Positions 1-9,070 of a stretch of DNA of 36,901 nt are shown here, one piece after another; the stretch's first letter is position 1, and every line of letters starts with the position of its first letter. This DNA is from Corallococcus praedator. Lineage in GTDB: Bacteria > Myxococcota > Myxococcia > Myxococcales > Myxococcaceae. The translations under genes and the position numbers were made by a program. The DNA lies in assembly GCF_003612125.1 (NCBI RefSeq), contig NZ_RAWI01000046.1:1-36901 (forward strand). The letters run 5' to 3'. Under the pieces are notes generated by a model. The model saw nothing but the letters and a program-made list of their open reading frames with translations, had not been told where the DNA came from and made no database searches.

Positions 1-13
1 GCGCATCAGCTCG

Positions 14-2944
14 GTGAAGCCCGCGCGGACCTCGCACATCACGGCCGCGCCGGTCCGGACCGCGCAGCGCGCGGGCTCCGGAGGCGGGTTCCGTCCCGTC
101 GTCGTGGGCCTGCTCGTGGTGGTGCTGTTCCTGGTGGACGCGGCCGGCAAGGAGACGCCCCTGCCGGTGGATGAGAAGTCGTCCTGGAAGCGCGACGGCG
201 ACGGTCCGCTGAACGCGCCGGTGACGCTGCCCCAGGTGCCGGACGGGGACTACCGGCTGCGCGCGCGCATCACCACGCCGCTGGGCACCGACACGGTGGA
301 CGCGCCCCTGCCGCTGTACGCGCCCGCGCGGGTGCGCGTGCTGACCGACCGTCCCCTCTATGAGCCCGGGCACCGGGTGAGGTTCCGCGCGGTGGCGCTC
401 CGGGCGAAGGACCTGTCGCCGCTCGACGGGCGGCCGGGGACTTGGATGGTGAAGGACCCCACCGGGGAGGTGGTGCTGGAGGAGCGCGCGCCCGCGGGGC
501 CCTGGGGCGTGGTGGCCGGGGAGCTGCCGCTGGACCGGGGCGCGCCCACGGGCGACTGGACGGTGGCGTGGACCAGCGGCGGCGCGTCCGGCGAGGTCCA
601 CTTCACGGTGGAGCCCTTCACCCTGCCGCGCCTGCGACTGGAGGCCCGCAGCCCGAGGCCCTTCTGGCGCGCCAACGAAACGCCGGAGGTGACGGGCGAG
701 GTGGCGTACGCGTCCGGGGCGCCGGTGGCGGACACGGACGTGGCGCTGGAGTGGAGCCATGCCGGCGCGTGGCCGCCCCCCACGGAGTGGCTCAAGGGCG
801 AGCTGCCGAAGAAGGCGCGCACGGACGCCGCGGGCCGCTTCAAGGTGACGCTGCCGCGCGTGCCCGCGGACCTGCGCGGACAGTCCACGCTGAGCGCGCG
901 CGTGGAGGCGCGCGATGCCACCGGTGAGCCGGTGCGGGGCGCGGTGTCGCTCCTGCTGTCCGAGGACGCGCTGGCCGTGTCGTCGGTGACGGAGCTGGAG
1001 GACGGGCTGGTCGCGGGCTTCAACAACCGCGTCTACCTGCGCGCCACCACCGCCGCGGGCCGGGTGCTGCCGGGCGCGGAGGTGACGGTGACGCGCGCGT
1101 GGGACCCCAAGGACCCCGGTGTGAGCGCGGTGGCGGACGAGGACGGCGTGGCCGCCTTCCAACTGGACCCCGGCCCCGCGGTGAACGTGGTGGTGCCGCC
1201 CCTGCCGGTCCGGCCCATCCCGCGTCCGCCGCCGGTGTCGCTGGCCTCCTCCCAGGACCTGCTGAATGACCGGGGAGGACAGCAGCCGTCGCTTCAGGAT
1301 CAGCTCGCGCTGGAGCGCCTGCTGCCCGCCTTCCATCCCTGCGCCCGCTTCGTCAGCGCGGCCACCGGGGGCGACATGGTGTCGCTCGCGGCGCGGGTGG
1401 GCGCGTCGGGACAGGTGCTGGACGTGGCGGGCGCGGACGAAGGGGCGGGCGCGTGCATGGCCTCCGTGCTGCGGGCCCGGGGCCTGCCGTCCGGCGCGGA
1501 GCGGATGCTCGCGCTGCGCTTCCGCGTCACGGACCCCGGCCTGCCCATGCTGCAACCCCAGGTCCAGACGGCCACCGGGAACACGCAGGAGTTGGAGGCG
1601 GCCCTGGCCCGCCCCGCGCTGGATGCGCGCGCGTGTCTGCCTTCGGAGCTGCCCGGGGTGTCCACGCTGCCCGCGGTGCTGACGTGGCGGCAGGTGCCCG
1701 GGAAGCGGGACGTGGCGCTGTCGTGGCTGCCGCTGCCTTCGTCCGGCAGCGCGGTTCCCGCGTCGGTGCTGCCGTGCCTGAAGGAGCGCTTCTCCCGGCT
1801 GCGCCTGCCGTTGGCGGCGTCGGATGAGGCGGACGGCTCGCCGGTCGGGGGCGCCATGGGCGTGGTGCGCTTCTCCGTGCAGCCCGCGTGGAGCGAGGGT
1901 CGCACCTACCAGGCCCGGGCCACCACGTTCCTGGGCTACGAGCTGAAGGTGAAGGCGAAGTGGGACGGCCAGGACGTGGGCGACACGAAGCTGGTGCTGC
2001 GTCCCGCGAGGCTGCCGCCCCTGCGCCTGCGCGCGACGCCGGTGCTGGCGAAGGCGGGCGAAGCCGTGAAGGTGGAGCTGCTGCGCGGCCCGGGCTTCGA
2101 GGGTGAGCTGCCCCGGACGCTGGAGCTGGTGGCGGGGAAGGCCCGGCTGAAGGAGGTGGTGGACGCGCCCACGCGCTCGGCGCGCTTCACGCTGCCCGCG
2201 GACTTCGAGGGCTGGGCCCACGTGGAGGGCGTGGCCGCGCAGGCGCGCGTGTACGTGGCGCCGCGCGCGCAACTGGCGGTGGAGGTGTCGCCGGACAAGC
2301 CCGCGTACGCGCCCGGTGAGCTGGCCCACCTGCAGGTGCACACGGTGGTGGACGGAAAGGACGGCGCGGCGGCGGTGGGCCTGTTCGGCGTGGATGAGAC
2401 GCTGTCACAGCTCGCGCCGCTGCCGGGCGCGGACGCGCTGGAGGGCCTGCGGCCCGCGCCCACGGTGTCGTTGCCGGCCTTCGGGGTGCTGGATGGACAG
2501 GCGCTGGCGATGGGCCGCATCCGGGGCGCGAACGCGGCGGCGGCGGCGCTGCTGCGCGTGACGGAGGTGCCGAAGCCGGAGGAGCTGGAGGCGCGCGTGA
2601 CGGCGAACGCGACCAGCCCCTTCTCGCCGGACGCGGAGCTGACGGAGCCCTTCTACGCGGTGCTGACGGAGCTGCACACGCGCACGCGCAAGTGGGAGGA
2701 GACGGCGCCCAAGGGGGAGACGTTGGATCCAGAAGGGCTCGCCCGGCTGTGGAAGGAGTCGCTCGCTGCTTGCGAGCAGCGCGGGCAGAAGGTGACGGAC
2801 GCGTTCGGACGCAGGCTGCGGCTGTCGCGCCTGCCCGAGGACCTGTTGTCGCTGACGGATCCTCGCGCGGTGGTGGTGAGTGGCACGCGGTTGCCGGAAG
2901 ACGTCGTGAACTGGGGCGCGTGGGTCGCCCGGGAGTCGCCATGA
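14..2944 (+). CDS. alpha-2-macroglobulin-like protein, N-terminal (MG-domain) half
   Basis: The product is a secreted or membrane-anchored protein of repeated beta domains. The frame is open to the window edge, so GTG at 14 may not be the true start. From it, residues about 28-45 form one hydrophobic segment after a basic stretch, which fits a signal anchor. The region after it reads like macroglobulin MG1-MG4 domains (RVLTDRPLYEPGHRVRFRAV resembles the MG2 signature), with a second MG-type stretch near residues 755-800 (PDKPAYAPGELAHLQVHT). Between them, about 425-645, lies unusual material with two paired-cysteine modules (HPCARF/GACMAS and RACLPSE/LPCLKER). These resemble the C-terminal domain of myxobacterial AgmX/PglI-type proteins. 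The C-terminal half of a normal macroglobulin is missing here and sits in the next gene, whose ATG overlaps this stop (ATGA). Family call is confident; the role is unknown. Confidence 0.8.
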   Translation: MKPARTSHITAAPVRTAQRAGSGGGFRPVVVGLLVVVLFLVDAAGKETPLPVDEKSSWKRDGDGPLNAPVTLPQVPDGDYRLRARITTPLGTDTVDAPLPLYAPARVRVLTDRPLYEPGHRVRFRAVALRAKDLSPLDGRPGTWMVKDPTGEVVLEERAPAGPWGVVAGELPLDRGAPTGDWTVAWTSGGASGEVHFTVEPFTLPRLRLEARSPRPFWRANETPEVTGEVAYASGAPVADTDVALEWSHAGAWPPPTEWLKGELPKKARTDAAGRFKVTLPRVPADLRGQSTLSARVEARDATGEPVRGAVSLLLSEDALAVSSVTELEDGLVAGFNNRVYLRATTAAGRVLPGAEVTVTRAWDPKDPGVSAVADEDGVAAFQLDPGPAVNVVVPPLPVRPIPRPPPVSLASSQDLLNDRGGQQPSLQDQLALERLLPAFHPCARFVSAATGGDMVSLAARVGASGQVLDVAGADEGAGACMASVLRARGLPSGAERMLALRFRVTDPGLPMLQPQVQTATGNTQELEAALARPALDARACLPSELPGVSTLPAVLTWRQVPGKRDVALSWLPLPSSGSAVPASVLPCLKERFSRLRLPLAASDEADGSPVGGAMGVVRFSVQPAWSEGRTYQARATTFLGYELKVKAKWDGQDVGDTKLVLRPARLPPLRLRATPVLAKAGEAVKVELLRGPGFEGELPRTLELVAGKARLKEVVDAPTRSARFTLPADFEGWAHVEGVAAQARVYVAPRAQLAVEVSPDKPAYAPGELAHLQVHTVVDGKDGAAAVGLFGVDETLSQLAPLPGADALEGLRPAPTVSLPAFGVLDGQALAMGRIRGANAAAAALLRVTEVPKPEELEARVTANATSPFSPDAELTEPFYAVLTELHTRTRKWEETAPKGETLDPEGLARLWKESLAACEQRGQKVTDAFGRRLRLSRLPEDLLSLTDPRAVVVSGTRLPEDVVNWGAWVARESP

Positions 2945-5325
2945 TTTCGCGCGGGATGAAGGGTGGGGTCCTGGGCTTCGTGCTGGGCGTGGGGGCCATG
3001 GTGGCCCTGGCGGCCGTGGGCGACAGCGTGAGGAGGCTCTTCGGGTCGTCCGCCGCCGCGCTCTCCGGGAGCGCGGAGGAGGCGCCCTCCATGGAGGTGG
3101 CGGTCGCGCAGGGCCTGAACAAGAAGAGCATGAAGTCCTTCGGCTCGGCGTCCTTCGACGAGGGAGGTCTGGGCGCGCGAGGGACGGGGCCGGGTGGCGG
3201 TGGCATGGCGATGCCCCCGCCGGCCGCGGCGCCCGTGATGGCGGAGCGGGACTCCGATGACGCGTTCGCGGAGCAGGAGCAGGCCGAACCCTCCGAGCCG
3301 GGCACGGACGGGGCGCCAGTGCCCACCCGCGCGTGGTTCCCGGAGACGTTCCTCTTCGAGCCCCTGGTGGTGACGGACGGAAGCGGCCAGGCGACGGTGC
3401 CCGTGCGCGTGCCGGACCGGCTGACGCAGTGGCGGGTGCTGGCGCTCGCGCACTCGCGCTCCGGCGCGCAGGCGGGGGCGGTGACGTCCTTCGCGGGCAC
3501 GCTGCCCACGTACGTGGATCCGGTGCTGCCGCCCTTCCTGCGCTCGGGCGACACGGTGCGCTTGCCGGTGCAGGTGGTGAACACCACCGACAAGGAGGTG
3601 GTGGCCGCGCTGAAGGTGGACGTGCGCGGCGCGCAGGTGGAGGCCGGCTCGCGCACGGTGAAGGTGCCCGCGCGGGGCAGCGCGGTGGAGCTGGTGACGG
3701 TGCGCGCTCAGGGCGCGGGGCCGGTGACGGTGCGGGCCACGCTGGGTGAGGCCGACGCGGTGGTGCGCGACTTCGACGTGTGGGCCACCGGTCAGCCCGT
3801 GGTCCAGACGCGGGGCGGCTCGCTGGCTGCGCCGCGCACGCTGTCCCTGACGGGGCCGGCGGACGCGCAGGCCGGCAGCGAACGGGTGCGGTTGCAGGTG
3901 TACCCGGGCGCGCTGGGCGTGGTCCGCTCGGAGCTGGCGGCGGTGGAGCGCAGGCCCGGGGACGTGGCCGCGGATGCGTACACGCTGCTGCTCGCGGGGC
4001 AGGCGCCCACGCTGCTCCAGGCGCTGGGCGAGACGCCGGACGCGGCCGCGCTGAAGACCCTGGCGCAGGTGGCGGGGCAGCGGGTGCTCCGGGCCGCGAG
4101 AGCGCCGTCGGTGGACGTGGCGACGCGGCTCGCGGAAGGGGCGCTGGCCCACCCGGACAACCCGGTGCTCGCGCGGCTGGGCGAGCGGCTCGTGGACCAG
4201 GTGGCGAAGGCGCAGCGGCCGGACGGCACCTGCCAGGGCGGTGAGGGCTGGCAGCTCCAGCGCCTGCTGGTGGCGACGGCGGACTGCGCGCGCACGGTGC
4301 GCGCTTCGGTGGGCACCGACGCGGGCAAGCAGCGCGCCGCGGCCTTCACCGCGCGCTCCGCGGGCGTCTTCGAGCGCTACCTGCCGCAGGTGAAGGACGG
4401 CTACACGGCGGCGGTGTTGCTGGCGGAGGGCGCGGTGACGGGCAGCGTGGCGGACGCGCTGCGCACCCGCGTGCGCGAAGCGGTGAAGCCGGGCGCGGAC
4501 GGCACCGCGTCGCTGTCGGTGGAGCCGGGCACGGTGCGCGCGGACGGCCAGGAGCCCTCCGTCGCGGAGGCCACGGCGATGGCGGTGCTCGCCCTGCAGG
4601 GCGATGCGAAGGCGCCGCTGGCGGACCTGGGCGCCTTCCTGCTGGCGCGCTACTCGCCCGGCCAGGGCTGGGGGGATGGGCAGGCGAACCGCGTGGGCCT
4701 GCGCGCGGCGCTGGCGCTCTTCAAGGACCCGCTGCCGTCCCAGGTGCGCGTGACGCTGGAGCGCGACGGGAAGACGGTCACGGAGGGCACCTACGACGCG
4801 AAGGCGCTGCGCGAGGTGCTGTCATTGGAGGCCGCGGCGCCGGGCTCGGCGGGGACGCACGCGTGGACGGTGCGCGCGGAGCCCGCGGTGCCGGGGCTGG
4901 GCTTCTCGCTGGCGCTGGCCGCGGCGGTGCCCTGGAAGAACGAGGCGAAGGGCGGCCTGGAGTTGACGGTGGACGCGCCGAAGGAGGCGCGCGTGGGCCA
5001 GCTCGCGGACGTGCGGGTGGTGGTGGGCGCGCCCGCGTCCCTGCCGCTGCTGTTCCAGCAGGAGCTGCCCGCGGGTGTGCAGGTGGACGCCGCGAGCCTG
5101 GATGCGCTGGTGGCGTCGTCCCGGGTCGCGTCGTGGGAGGTGCAGGACGGGCTGCTGTCGCTGCGCATCGCCCCGAGGACCGAGGGCGCGGCGCCGGTGC
5201 AGGTGTCCTTCCGCGTGCTGCCCACGCTCGCCGGGACGCTCCAGGCGGGCGCCTCGCGGCTGGACGTGCCCGGTCAGCCAGGCATCACCTCGTTGCTGCC
5301 GCCCACCACCTGGGCGGTGCGCTGA
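2941..5325 (+). CDS. alpha-2-macroglobulin-like protein, C-terminal half, thioester motif absent
   Basis: This gene carries the second half of the macroglobulin split. I chose ATG 2941 because it overlaps the previous stop as ATGA and gives an N-terminal hydrophobic segment (residues 9-27); the same frame is open upstream but lies inside the previous gene. Residues about 75-125 are a flexible Gly/Pro/Ala/acidic linker. The A2M core signature follows at 131-165 (WFPETFLFEPLVVTDG, then VPDRLTQWRVLALA). After it comes an alpha-helical region that should be the thioester domain. Where a classical macroglobulin has a CxEQ thioester, this protein reads ERRPGDVAADAYTLL (about 336-350), with neither Cys nor Gln. 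The protein therefore probably does not trap proteases covalently and may act as a periplasmic scaffold or non-covalent partner of the first half. It is 794 aa long. Confidence 0.85.
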   Translation: MISRGMKGGVLGFVLGVGAMVALAAVGDSVRRLFGSSAAALSGSAEEAPSMEVAVAQGLNKKSMKSFGSASFDEGGLGARGTGPGGGGMAMPPPAAAPVMAERDSDDAFAEQEQAEPSEPGTDGAPVPTRAWFPETFLFEPLVVTDGSGQATVPVRVPDRLTQWRVLALAHSRSGAQAGAVTSFAGTLPTYVDPVLPPFLRSGDTVRLPVQVVNTTDKEVVAALKVDVRGAQVEAGSRTVKVPARGSAVELVTVRAQGAGPVTVRATLGEADAVVRDFDVWATGQPVVQTRGGSLAAPRTLSLTGPADAQAGSERVRLQVYPGALGVVRSELAAVERRPGDVAADAYTLLLAGQAPTLLQALGETPDAAALKTLAQVAGQRVLRAARAPSVDVATRLAEGALAHPDNPVLARLGERLVDQVAKAQRPDGTCQGGEGWQLQRLLVATADCARTVRASVGTDAGKQRAAAFTARSAGVFERYLPQVKDGYTAAVLLAEGAVTGSVADALRTRVREAVKPGADGTASLSVEPGTVRADGQEPSVAEATAMAVLALQGDAKAPLADLGAFLLARYSPGQGWGDGQANRVGLRAALALFKDPLPSQVRVTLERDGKTVTEGTYDAKALREVLSLEAAAPGSAGTHAWTVRAEPAVPGLGFSLALAAAVPWKNEAKGGLELTVDAPKEARVGQLADVRVVVGAPASLPLLFQQELPAGVQVDAASLDALVASSRVASWEVQDGLLSLRIAPRTEGAAPVQVSFRVLPTLAGTLQAGASRLDVPGQPGITSLLPPTTWAVR

Positions 5326-5345
5326 ACCGGAGCGGGGCGCAGGCA

Positions 5346-5384
5346 CCCCTCCCTGGAGTCCGTGGGAGGGGGACCCGGGTCCCC
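5346..5384. terminator. hairpin plus 16-bp palindrome after the macroglobulin pair
   Basis: An 8-bp perfect inverted repeat, CCCCTCCC (5346-5353) and GGGAGGGG (5364-5371), has a 10-nt loop. It is overlapped by a perfect 16-bp palindrome, GGGGACCCGGGTCCCC (5369-5384). The site starts 21 nt after the macroglobulin stop and there is no T-run, so it is either a weak or factor-assisted terminator or a protein-binding dyad. The remaining intergenic sequence to 5569 shows no open gene with a plausible start. Confidence 0.45.
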
Positions 5385-5569
5385 AGGTTCAGGGTCATTC
5401 CCCACTCACGGAGCGCGAGCGGCCCCTGTCCGCCCGGTGGTGGGCGGAAGGTGGAGGCGGCGTGGGGGCCCGCCCGGCGAGCGCTCCGGTCTCAGTGCAA
5501 TCGTGGCCCGCATGCGTACACTGCAAGGCACACGGCAGGAGTGAGCCAGGCGGCCGCGAGAGGACACGG

Positions 5570-6604
5570 ATGGAGCTTGAAGGCTCCGAGCGGGAGGAAC
5601 TCACCCACGCCCTACTGGGCGCATTCTCCTCGGTGGAGGAGCTCCACCGGATGGTCACGGTGAAGTGCGGTCGGGACTTCGTGCCTTCCATGGAGCGGGA
5701 GGGCGCGGCCCGGGCCCGGGCGCTCGTGCACACCGCGGAGACGGAAGGGTGGACGGACGTGCTCGTGCGCGGCGCGCAGGCGGCGGCGCCGGGCCATCCG
5801 CGCATCCGGCGCTTCCTCCAGTCGTATTTCTCCTCCGTGCAGCGCAGCATCTCCGGCAGCGCGTTGGCGCGCATCGTCCAGGCGGCGAAGCAGCCGATGA
5901 CGCCGGAGGCCTGGAGGGACCGGCTGACCCTCCTGTCGCGGCGCGTGTGCCGGGTGGAGCTGGACGGAGGCCGCGCGCTGGGCACGGGCTTCTTGGTGGC
6001 GCCGGACGTGGTGCTCACCAACTCGCACGTCATCGAGCACCGGCTGGTGGAGGCGCTGCGCGTGCGCTTCGATTTGAAGGTGCTGCCCGACCGCATCGCG
6101 GTGCACCCCGGCCGCGTGTACGCGGTGACGGCGTGCCTGGCGCAGAGTCCGCACAGCCCCGCGGACCTGATGCATCCGCGCCCGCGTGAAGCCACGCGCG
6201 ACGAACTGGACTACGCCTTCCTGCAGATCCAGGACGCCCCCGGCGAGGACCGGCTGGGGGACCGTCCGCGCGGCTTCATCCCGTTGCCCCCGTCGCCCGC
6301 GCCCTTCACCACCGGCGCGCTGGCGCTCGTCGTGCAGCACCCCAAGGGCCGGCCGATGCAGGTGGCGCTGGACACGTTCCAGGCGCTCAACCGTTCACAC
6401 ACGCGCATCACGTACTGCACCAACACGCATCCGGGTTCGTCCGGTTCGCCGTGCTTCACGCAGGACCTGGAGCTGGTCGCGCTGCACCACAGCGGCGACC
6501 CGCGCCCCGGCCACGAATCCGCCGAGGACGACGAGGGCATCCCCCTGGAGACCATCCGTGCCAGCCTGCCGCCGGGCGTGTTGCGCCGCCTGGGTTGGGA
6601 CTGA
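5570..6604 (+). CDS. EAD1-like domain fused to trypsin-like serine protease
   Basis: This is a 344-aa cytoplasmic protease with no signal peptide. ATG 5570 is chosen because AGAGGA lies about 6 nt upstream; the frame stays open further upstream without start support. Residues about 5-88 match the effector-associated domain 1 pattern: a helical region with ELTHALLGAFSSVEELHRM, then ARALVHTAETEGW and LVRGAQAAAPGHPRIRRFL. Residues about 120-335 are a chymotrypsin-fold protease with His153 (TNSHVIEH), Asp214 (DELDYAFLQI) and Ser291 (PGSSGSPCF). In described conflict systems EADs link a regulatory STAND-type ATPase or sensor to an effector through like-with-like domain contacts, and EAD-trypsin is a known effector arrangement. 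No EAD-bearing ATPase is in the window. The downstream membrane protein follows after 57 nt, so the two probably share a transcript. Confidence 0.85.
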   Translation: MELEGSEREELTHALLGAFSSVEELHRMVTVKCGRDFVPSMEREGAARARALVHTAETEGWTDVLVRGAQAAAPGHPRIRRFLQSYFSSVQRSISGSALARIVQAAKQPMTPEAWRDRLTLLSRRVCRVELDGGRALGTGFLVAPDVVLTNSHVIEHRLVEALRVRFDLKVLPDRIAVHPGRVYAVTACLAQSPHSPADLMHPRPREATRDELDYAFLQIQDAPGEDRLGDRPRGFIPLPPSPAPFTTGALALVVQHPKGRPMQVALDTFQALNRSHTRITYCTNTHPGSSGSPCFTQDLELVALHHSGDPRPGHESAEDDEGIPLETIRASLPPGVLRRLGWD

Positions 6605-6661
6605 ACGGCGCGCGTGCACGGACGTGCGGGGCCGGGGGAGGGGACTGCTATCGTCGGTCGC

Positions 6662-9058
6662 ATGGGCCTTCCCGCTCGAAGTCGCACGACCGTGACCGTC
6701 TTCCCGCGCGCCAGCGTGGGCCTGACGTGGGCGGTGCTCTGCCTGTTGCCGACGCTCGCGCTCGCGGCGCCGCGCTTCAACGTCGCGGGGCTGAACGCCA
6801 ACAACGAGGTGCGGCTGCGCACGTCCACCGCCCACGTGGAGACGGTGCTGCGCGTGGACCTGCTGCCTGGTTCTCCGGAAGCCGGAGGCGAAGCGCCTCC
6901 GGTCGGGGAACCGGCGGACACGCGGGTGACGGTGCTGGTGGATCCGCTGCTGTCCACGGACGGCACGCAGGTGCCCGTCACGGTGCGCGTGGGGACGGCG
7001 ACGGACGGCGCGACGGAGGCGCCCATCTCCGTGCGGCAGCCGGTGACGGTGGCGCTGTCGGCGGACCTGCCCGCGCCCGGTGAGTACCGGGGCCGCGTCG
7101 TGCTGCTGGGCGACGGCGTGCGGGAGGTGGCCTCGCTCCTCATCCAGCGCGTAGCGGTGGCCCCGACGGTGCAGTTCTACCCGGTGGCGCCCGCGCGTGG
7201 CTGGACGCTGGGGCCGTTCTCCGGGAAGGCCACGGTGCGGCTGACCTTCAAGGAGACGGCGGGCGTGGGCGGCGAGGTGGGGCCCGCGGCGGTGGTGCAG
7301 CTGGACCGCAAGGAGGGCGGGGCGGGCAACGGCGCCGCGCCGGTGCAGGCGCAGGACGCGCACTGGTCCTTTCGCGGACAGGCCGCGTCGGGCGACGACG
7401 CCAGCGCGGACGGAGGCATGGGCCCGGGGGGCGTGTTCCAGGTGCCCGCGAACGGCACGGGCCTCCTGAGCCTGGACGTGGACGGCCTGCCGGAGTCCGG
7501 CGAGTACACCGGCACGGTGCGGCTGCTCGTGCCCCAGGGCGCGCCGGTGGAGCAGACCTTCACCGTCTGGGTGAAGACGCCCGCCCTGTGGGGTGCGTTC
7601 CTCATCTTCCTGGGCGTGGTGACGTCCGCGGCGGTGCGCTTCTACGTGCAGCGCGTGCGTCCGCGCGTGACGCTGCGCAGCCGGGCGGAGGCGGCGCGCC
7701 AGAAGTTGCAGGAGCTGGTGCCCGCCCGTCCGCTGGAGCGCGAGGCGGCGGTGGCCTCGGCGCTGCGGCGGCAGGTGGACGCGCTGCTGGAGAACATCCA
7801 GCGGCCGCTGAGCGGGCTCGTGGTGCAGGACTCGGTGCTGGCGCTCTTCGAGGCGCGCCTCCAGTTGTTCTCGCTCTGGTCCGTCCTCCTGCGCCAGTTG
7901 GAGGGGCTCAAGGGCATGGCCCTGCTGGACGCGGAGAAGAAGCTCAAGTCGGTGGAGACGCTGCTCCAGAACGACCAGGCCACGTCCGCGGACTTCACGG
8001 AGCAGGCGCAATACCTGCGCACGCTCGACCTGGAAGGCGTGGCCCGCGCGGTGCTGGAGTCACGGCTGGAGGAGCTGGAGCAGCAATCCCAGACACTGGT
8101 CTCCCAGCGCGGAGACGACGCGGTGAGCCGCCGGCTCCAGGGTGAGCTGCCCATGTATGTGTTGAAGGCGCGGCAGCAGCTTCCGGGCACCGACCTGGAG
8201 ACGTCGCGCCGGCTGGTGGACACCGCGCGCGAGGCGTTCCTCGAAATCCTCCTGTCGGACCTGGAGGGCTCCCTCTCCGGCAGGGAACTGCCGGGCGGCT
8301 TCACGCCGGAGGAGTGGACGGAGCTGCGCACGCGCGTGGCGGAGCAGCTCGCGAGGGCGCGCGCCCGCAAGTCGGCCAGCGTGGACGAAGCCTTCCTGTA
8401 CTACCAGTCCGCGCAATCGCTGTACCTGCGCGCGCTGGTGGACAACCTGGAGGAGGCCCTGGCCGCGGCCCGGCTGCAAGGAGGCGGGGACCTGAGCGCC
8501 CAGTTCGACTGGGAGGCGGACGTGGATGCTCGACTGAAGTCGGCGCGAGCGCACCTGAACCAGGGGGAGACGAACCTGGCCACGCCCGACTACCGCGCGG
8601 CCCGCGAGGCCTTCGAGCGCCACGCGACGCTGCGACAGAAGGCCGCGTCCATCGGCACCCGGCAGACGGCGCTGGAGGCGTTCCCGGACGTGACGCTGGA
8701 CCCCTTCTCCCAGAAGCCCGCGGAGGCCCCACCGCCGCTGCCCGGCGCGCCCGCGGGCGGCAACATCACGCCCCTGCCTCCGCCGGGAACCACGAAGACG
8801 GGCACCGAGGCGCTGGTGAACCTGGACTGGATCCCCCTGCCGCGCTCGGGCGACCTGTGGAAGGTGGAACTCGCGGTGCTGGGGATGATGTCCATCATCG
8901 CGGTGCTGCTGGGGCTCCAGTTGCTGGACGTCTTCTCCCCCACGTGGGGCGGCTCCGGCGCGTGGATGTCCGCCTTCCTCTGGGGCTTCGGCCTGCACCA
9001 GGTGGGCAACGCCACCTTCGATGGCCTGTGGGGCATGGTGTCCAGGATGGAGAAGTAG
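6662..9058 (+). CDS. large membrane protein: periplasmic beta-rich region, TM, cytoplasmic helical region, C-terminal TMs
   Basis: I do not recognise a named family. ATG 6662 gives a good signal sequence (residues 1-36, ending LALAAPRF); an upstream in-frame GTG at 6614 would add only a non-signal-like extension. Residues about 37-305 are beta-rich and Thr/Val rich, Ig- or macroglobulin-like in texture, and presumably extracytoplasmic. A TM helix at about 309-329 is followed by positively charged RVRPRVTLR, so residues 335-725 should be cytoplasmic. That part is Leu/Glu/Gln-rich and predicted to be mostly long helices. Two more hydrophobic segments end the protein (about 733-757 and 766-785, the latter containing AFLWGFGLHQVG). 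The topology joins an outside sensor-like part to a cytosolic helical platform. With the EAD1-protease 57 nt upstream, a partner or receptor role is plausible but inferred. Confidence 0.75.
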   Translation: MGLPARSRTTVTVFPRASVGLTWAVLCLLPTLALAAPRFNVAGLNANNEVRLRTSTAHVETVLRVDLLPGSPEAGGEAPPVGEPADTRVTVLVDPLLSTDGTQVPVTVRVGTATDGATEAPISVRQPVTVALSADLPAPGEYRGRVVLLGDGVREVASLLIQRVAVAPTVQFYPVAPARGWTLGPFSGKATVRLTFKETAGVGGEVGPAAVVQLDRKEGGAGNGAAPVQAQDAHWSFRGQAASGDDASADGGMGPGGVFQVPANGTGLLSLDVDGLPESGEYTGTVRLLVPQGAPVEQTFTVWVKTPALWGAFLIFLGVVTSAAVRFYVQRVRPRVTLRSRAEAARQKLQELVPARPLEREAAVASALRRQVDALLENIQRPLSGLVVQDSVLALFEARLQLFSLWSVLLRQLEGLKGMALLDAEKKLKSVETLLQNDQATSADFTEQAQYLRTLDLEGVARAVLESRLEELEQQSQTLVSQRGDDAVSRRLQGELPMYVLKARQQLPGTDLETSRRLVDTAREAFLEILLSDLEGSLSGRELPGGFTPEEWTELRTRVAEQLARARARKSASVDEAFLYYQSAQSLYLRALVDNLEEALAAARLQGGGDLSAQFDWEADVDARLKSARAHLNQGETNLATPDYRAAREAFERHATLRQKAASIGTRQTALEAFPDVTLDPFSQKPAEAPPPLPGAPAGGNITPLPPPGTTKTGTEALVNLDWIPLPRSGDLWKVELAVLGMMSIIAVLLGLQLLDVFSPTWGGSGAWMSAFLWGFGLHQVGNATFDGLWGMVSRMEK

Positions 9059-9070
9059 CCCCAGGCCCGC

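Noticed and set aside
2187-4152. Long minus-strand open frames opposite the two macroglobulin genes
   Set aside because: Products are Pro/Arg/Ala-rich and without motifs; the plus strand has recognisable MG and A2M domains with coupled starts.
5495-5522. Possible promoter GTGCAA-16-TACACT before the EAD1-protease
   Set aside because: The -35 box matches at only three positions and such matches are expected by chance; left unclaimed.
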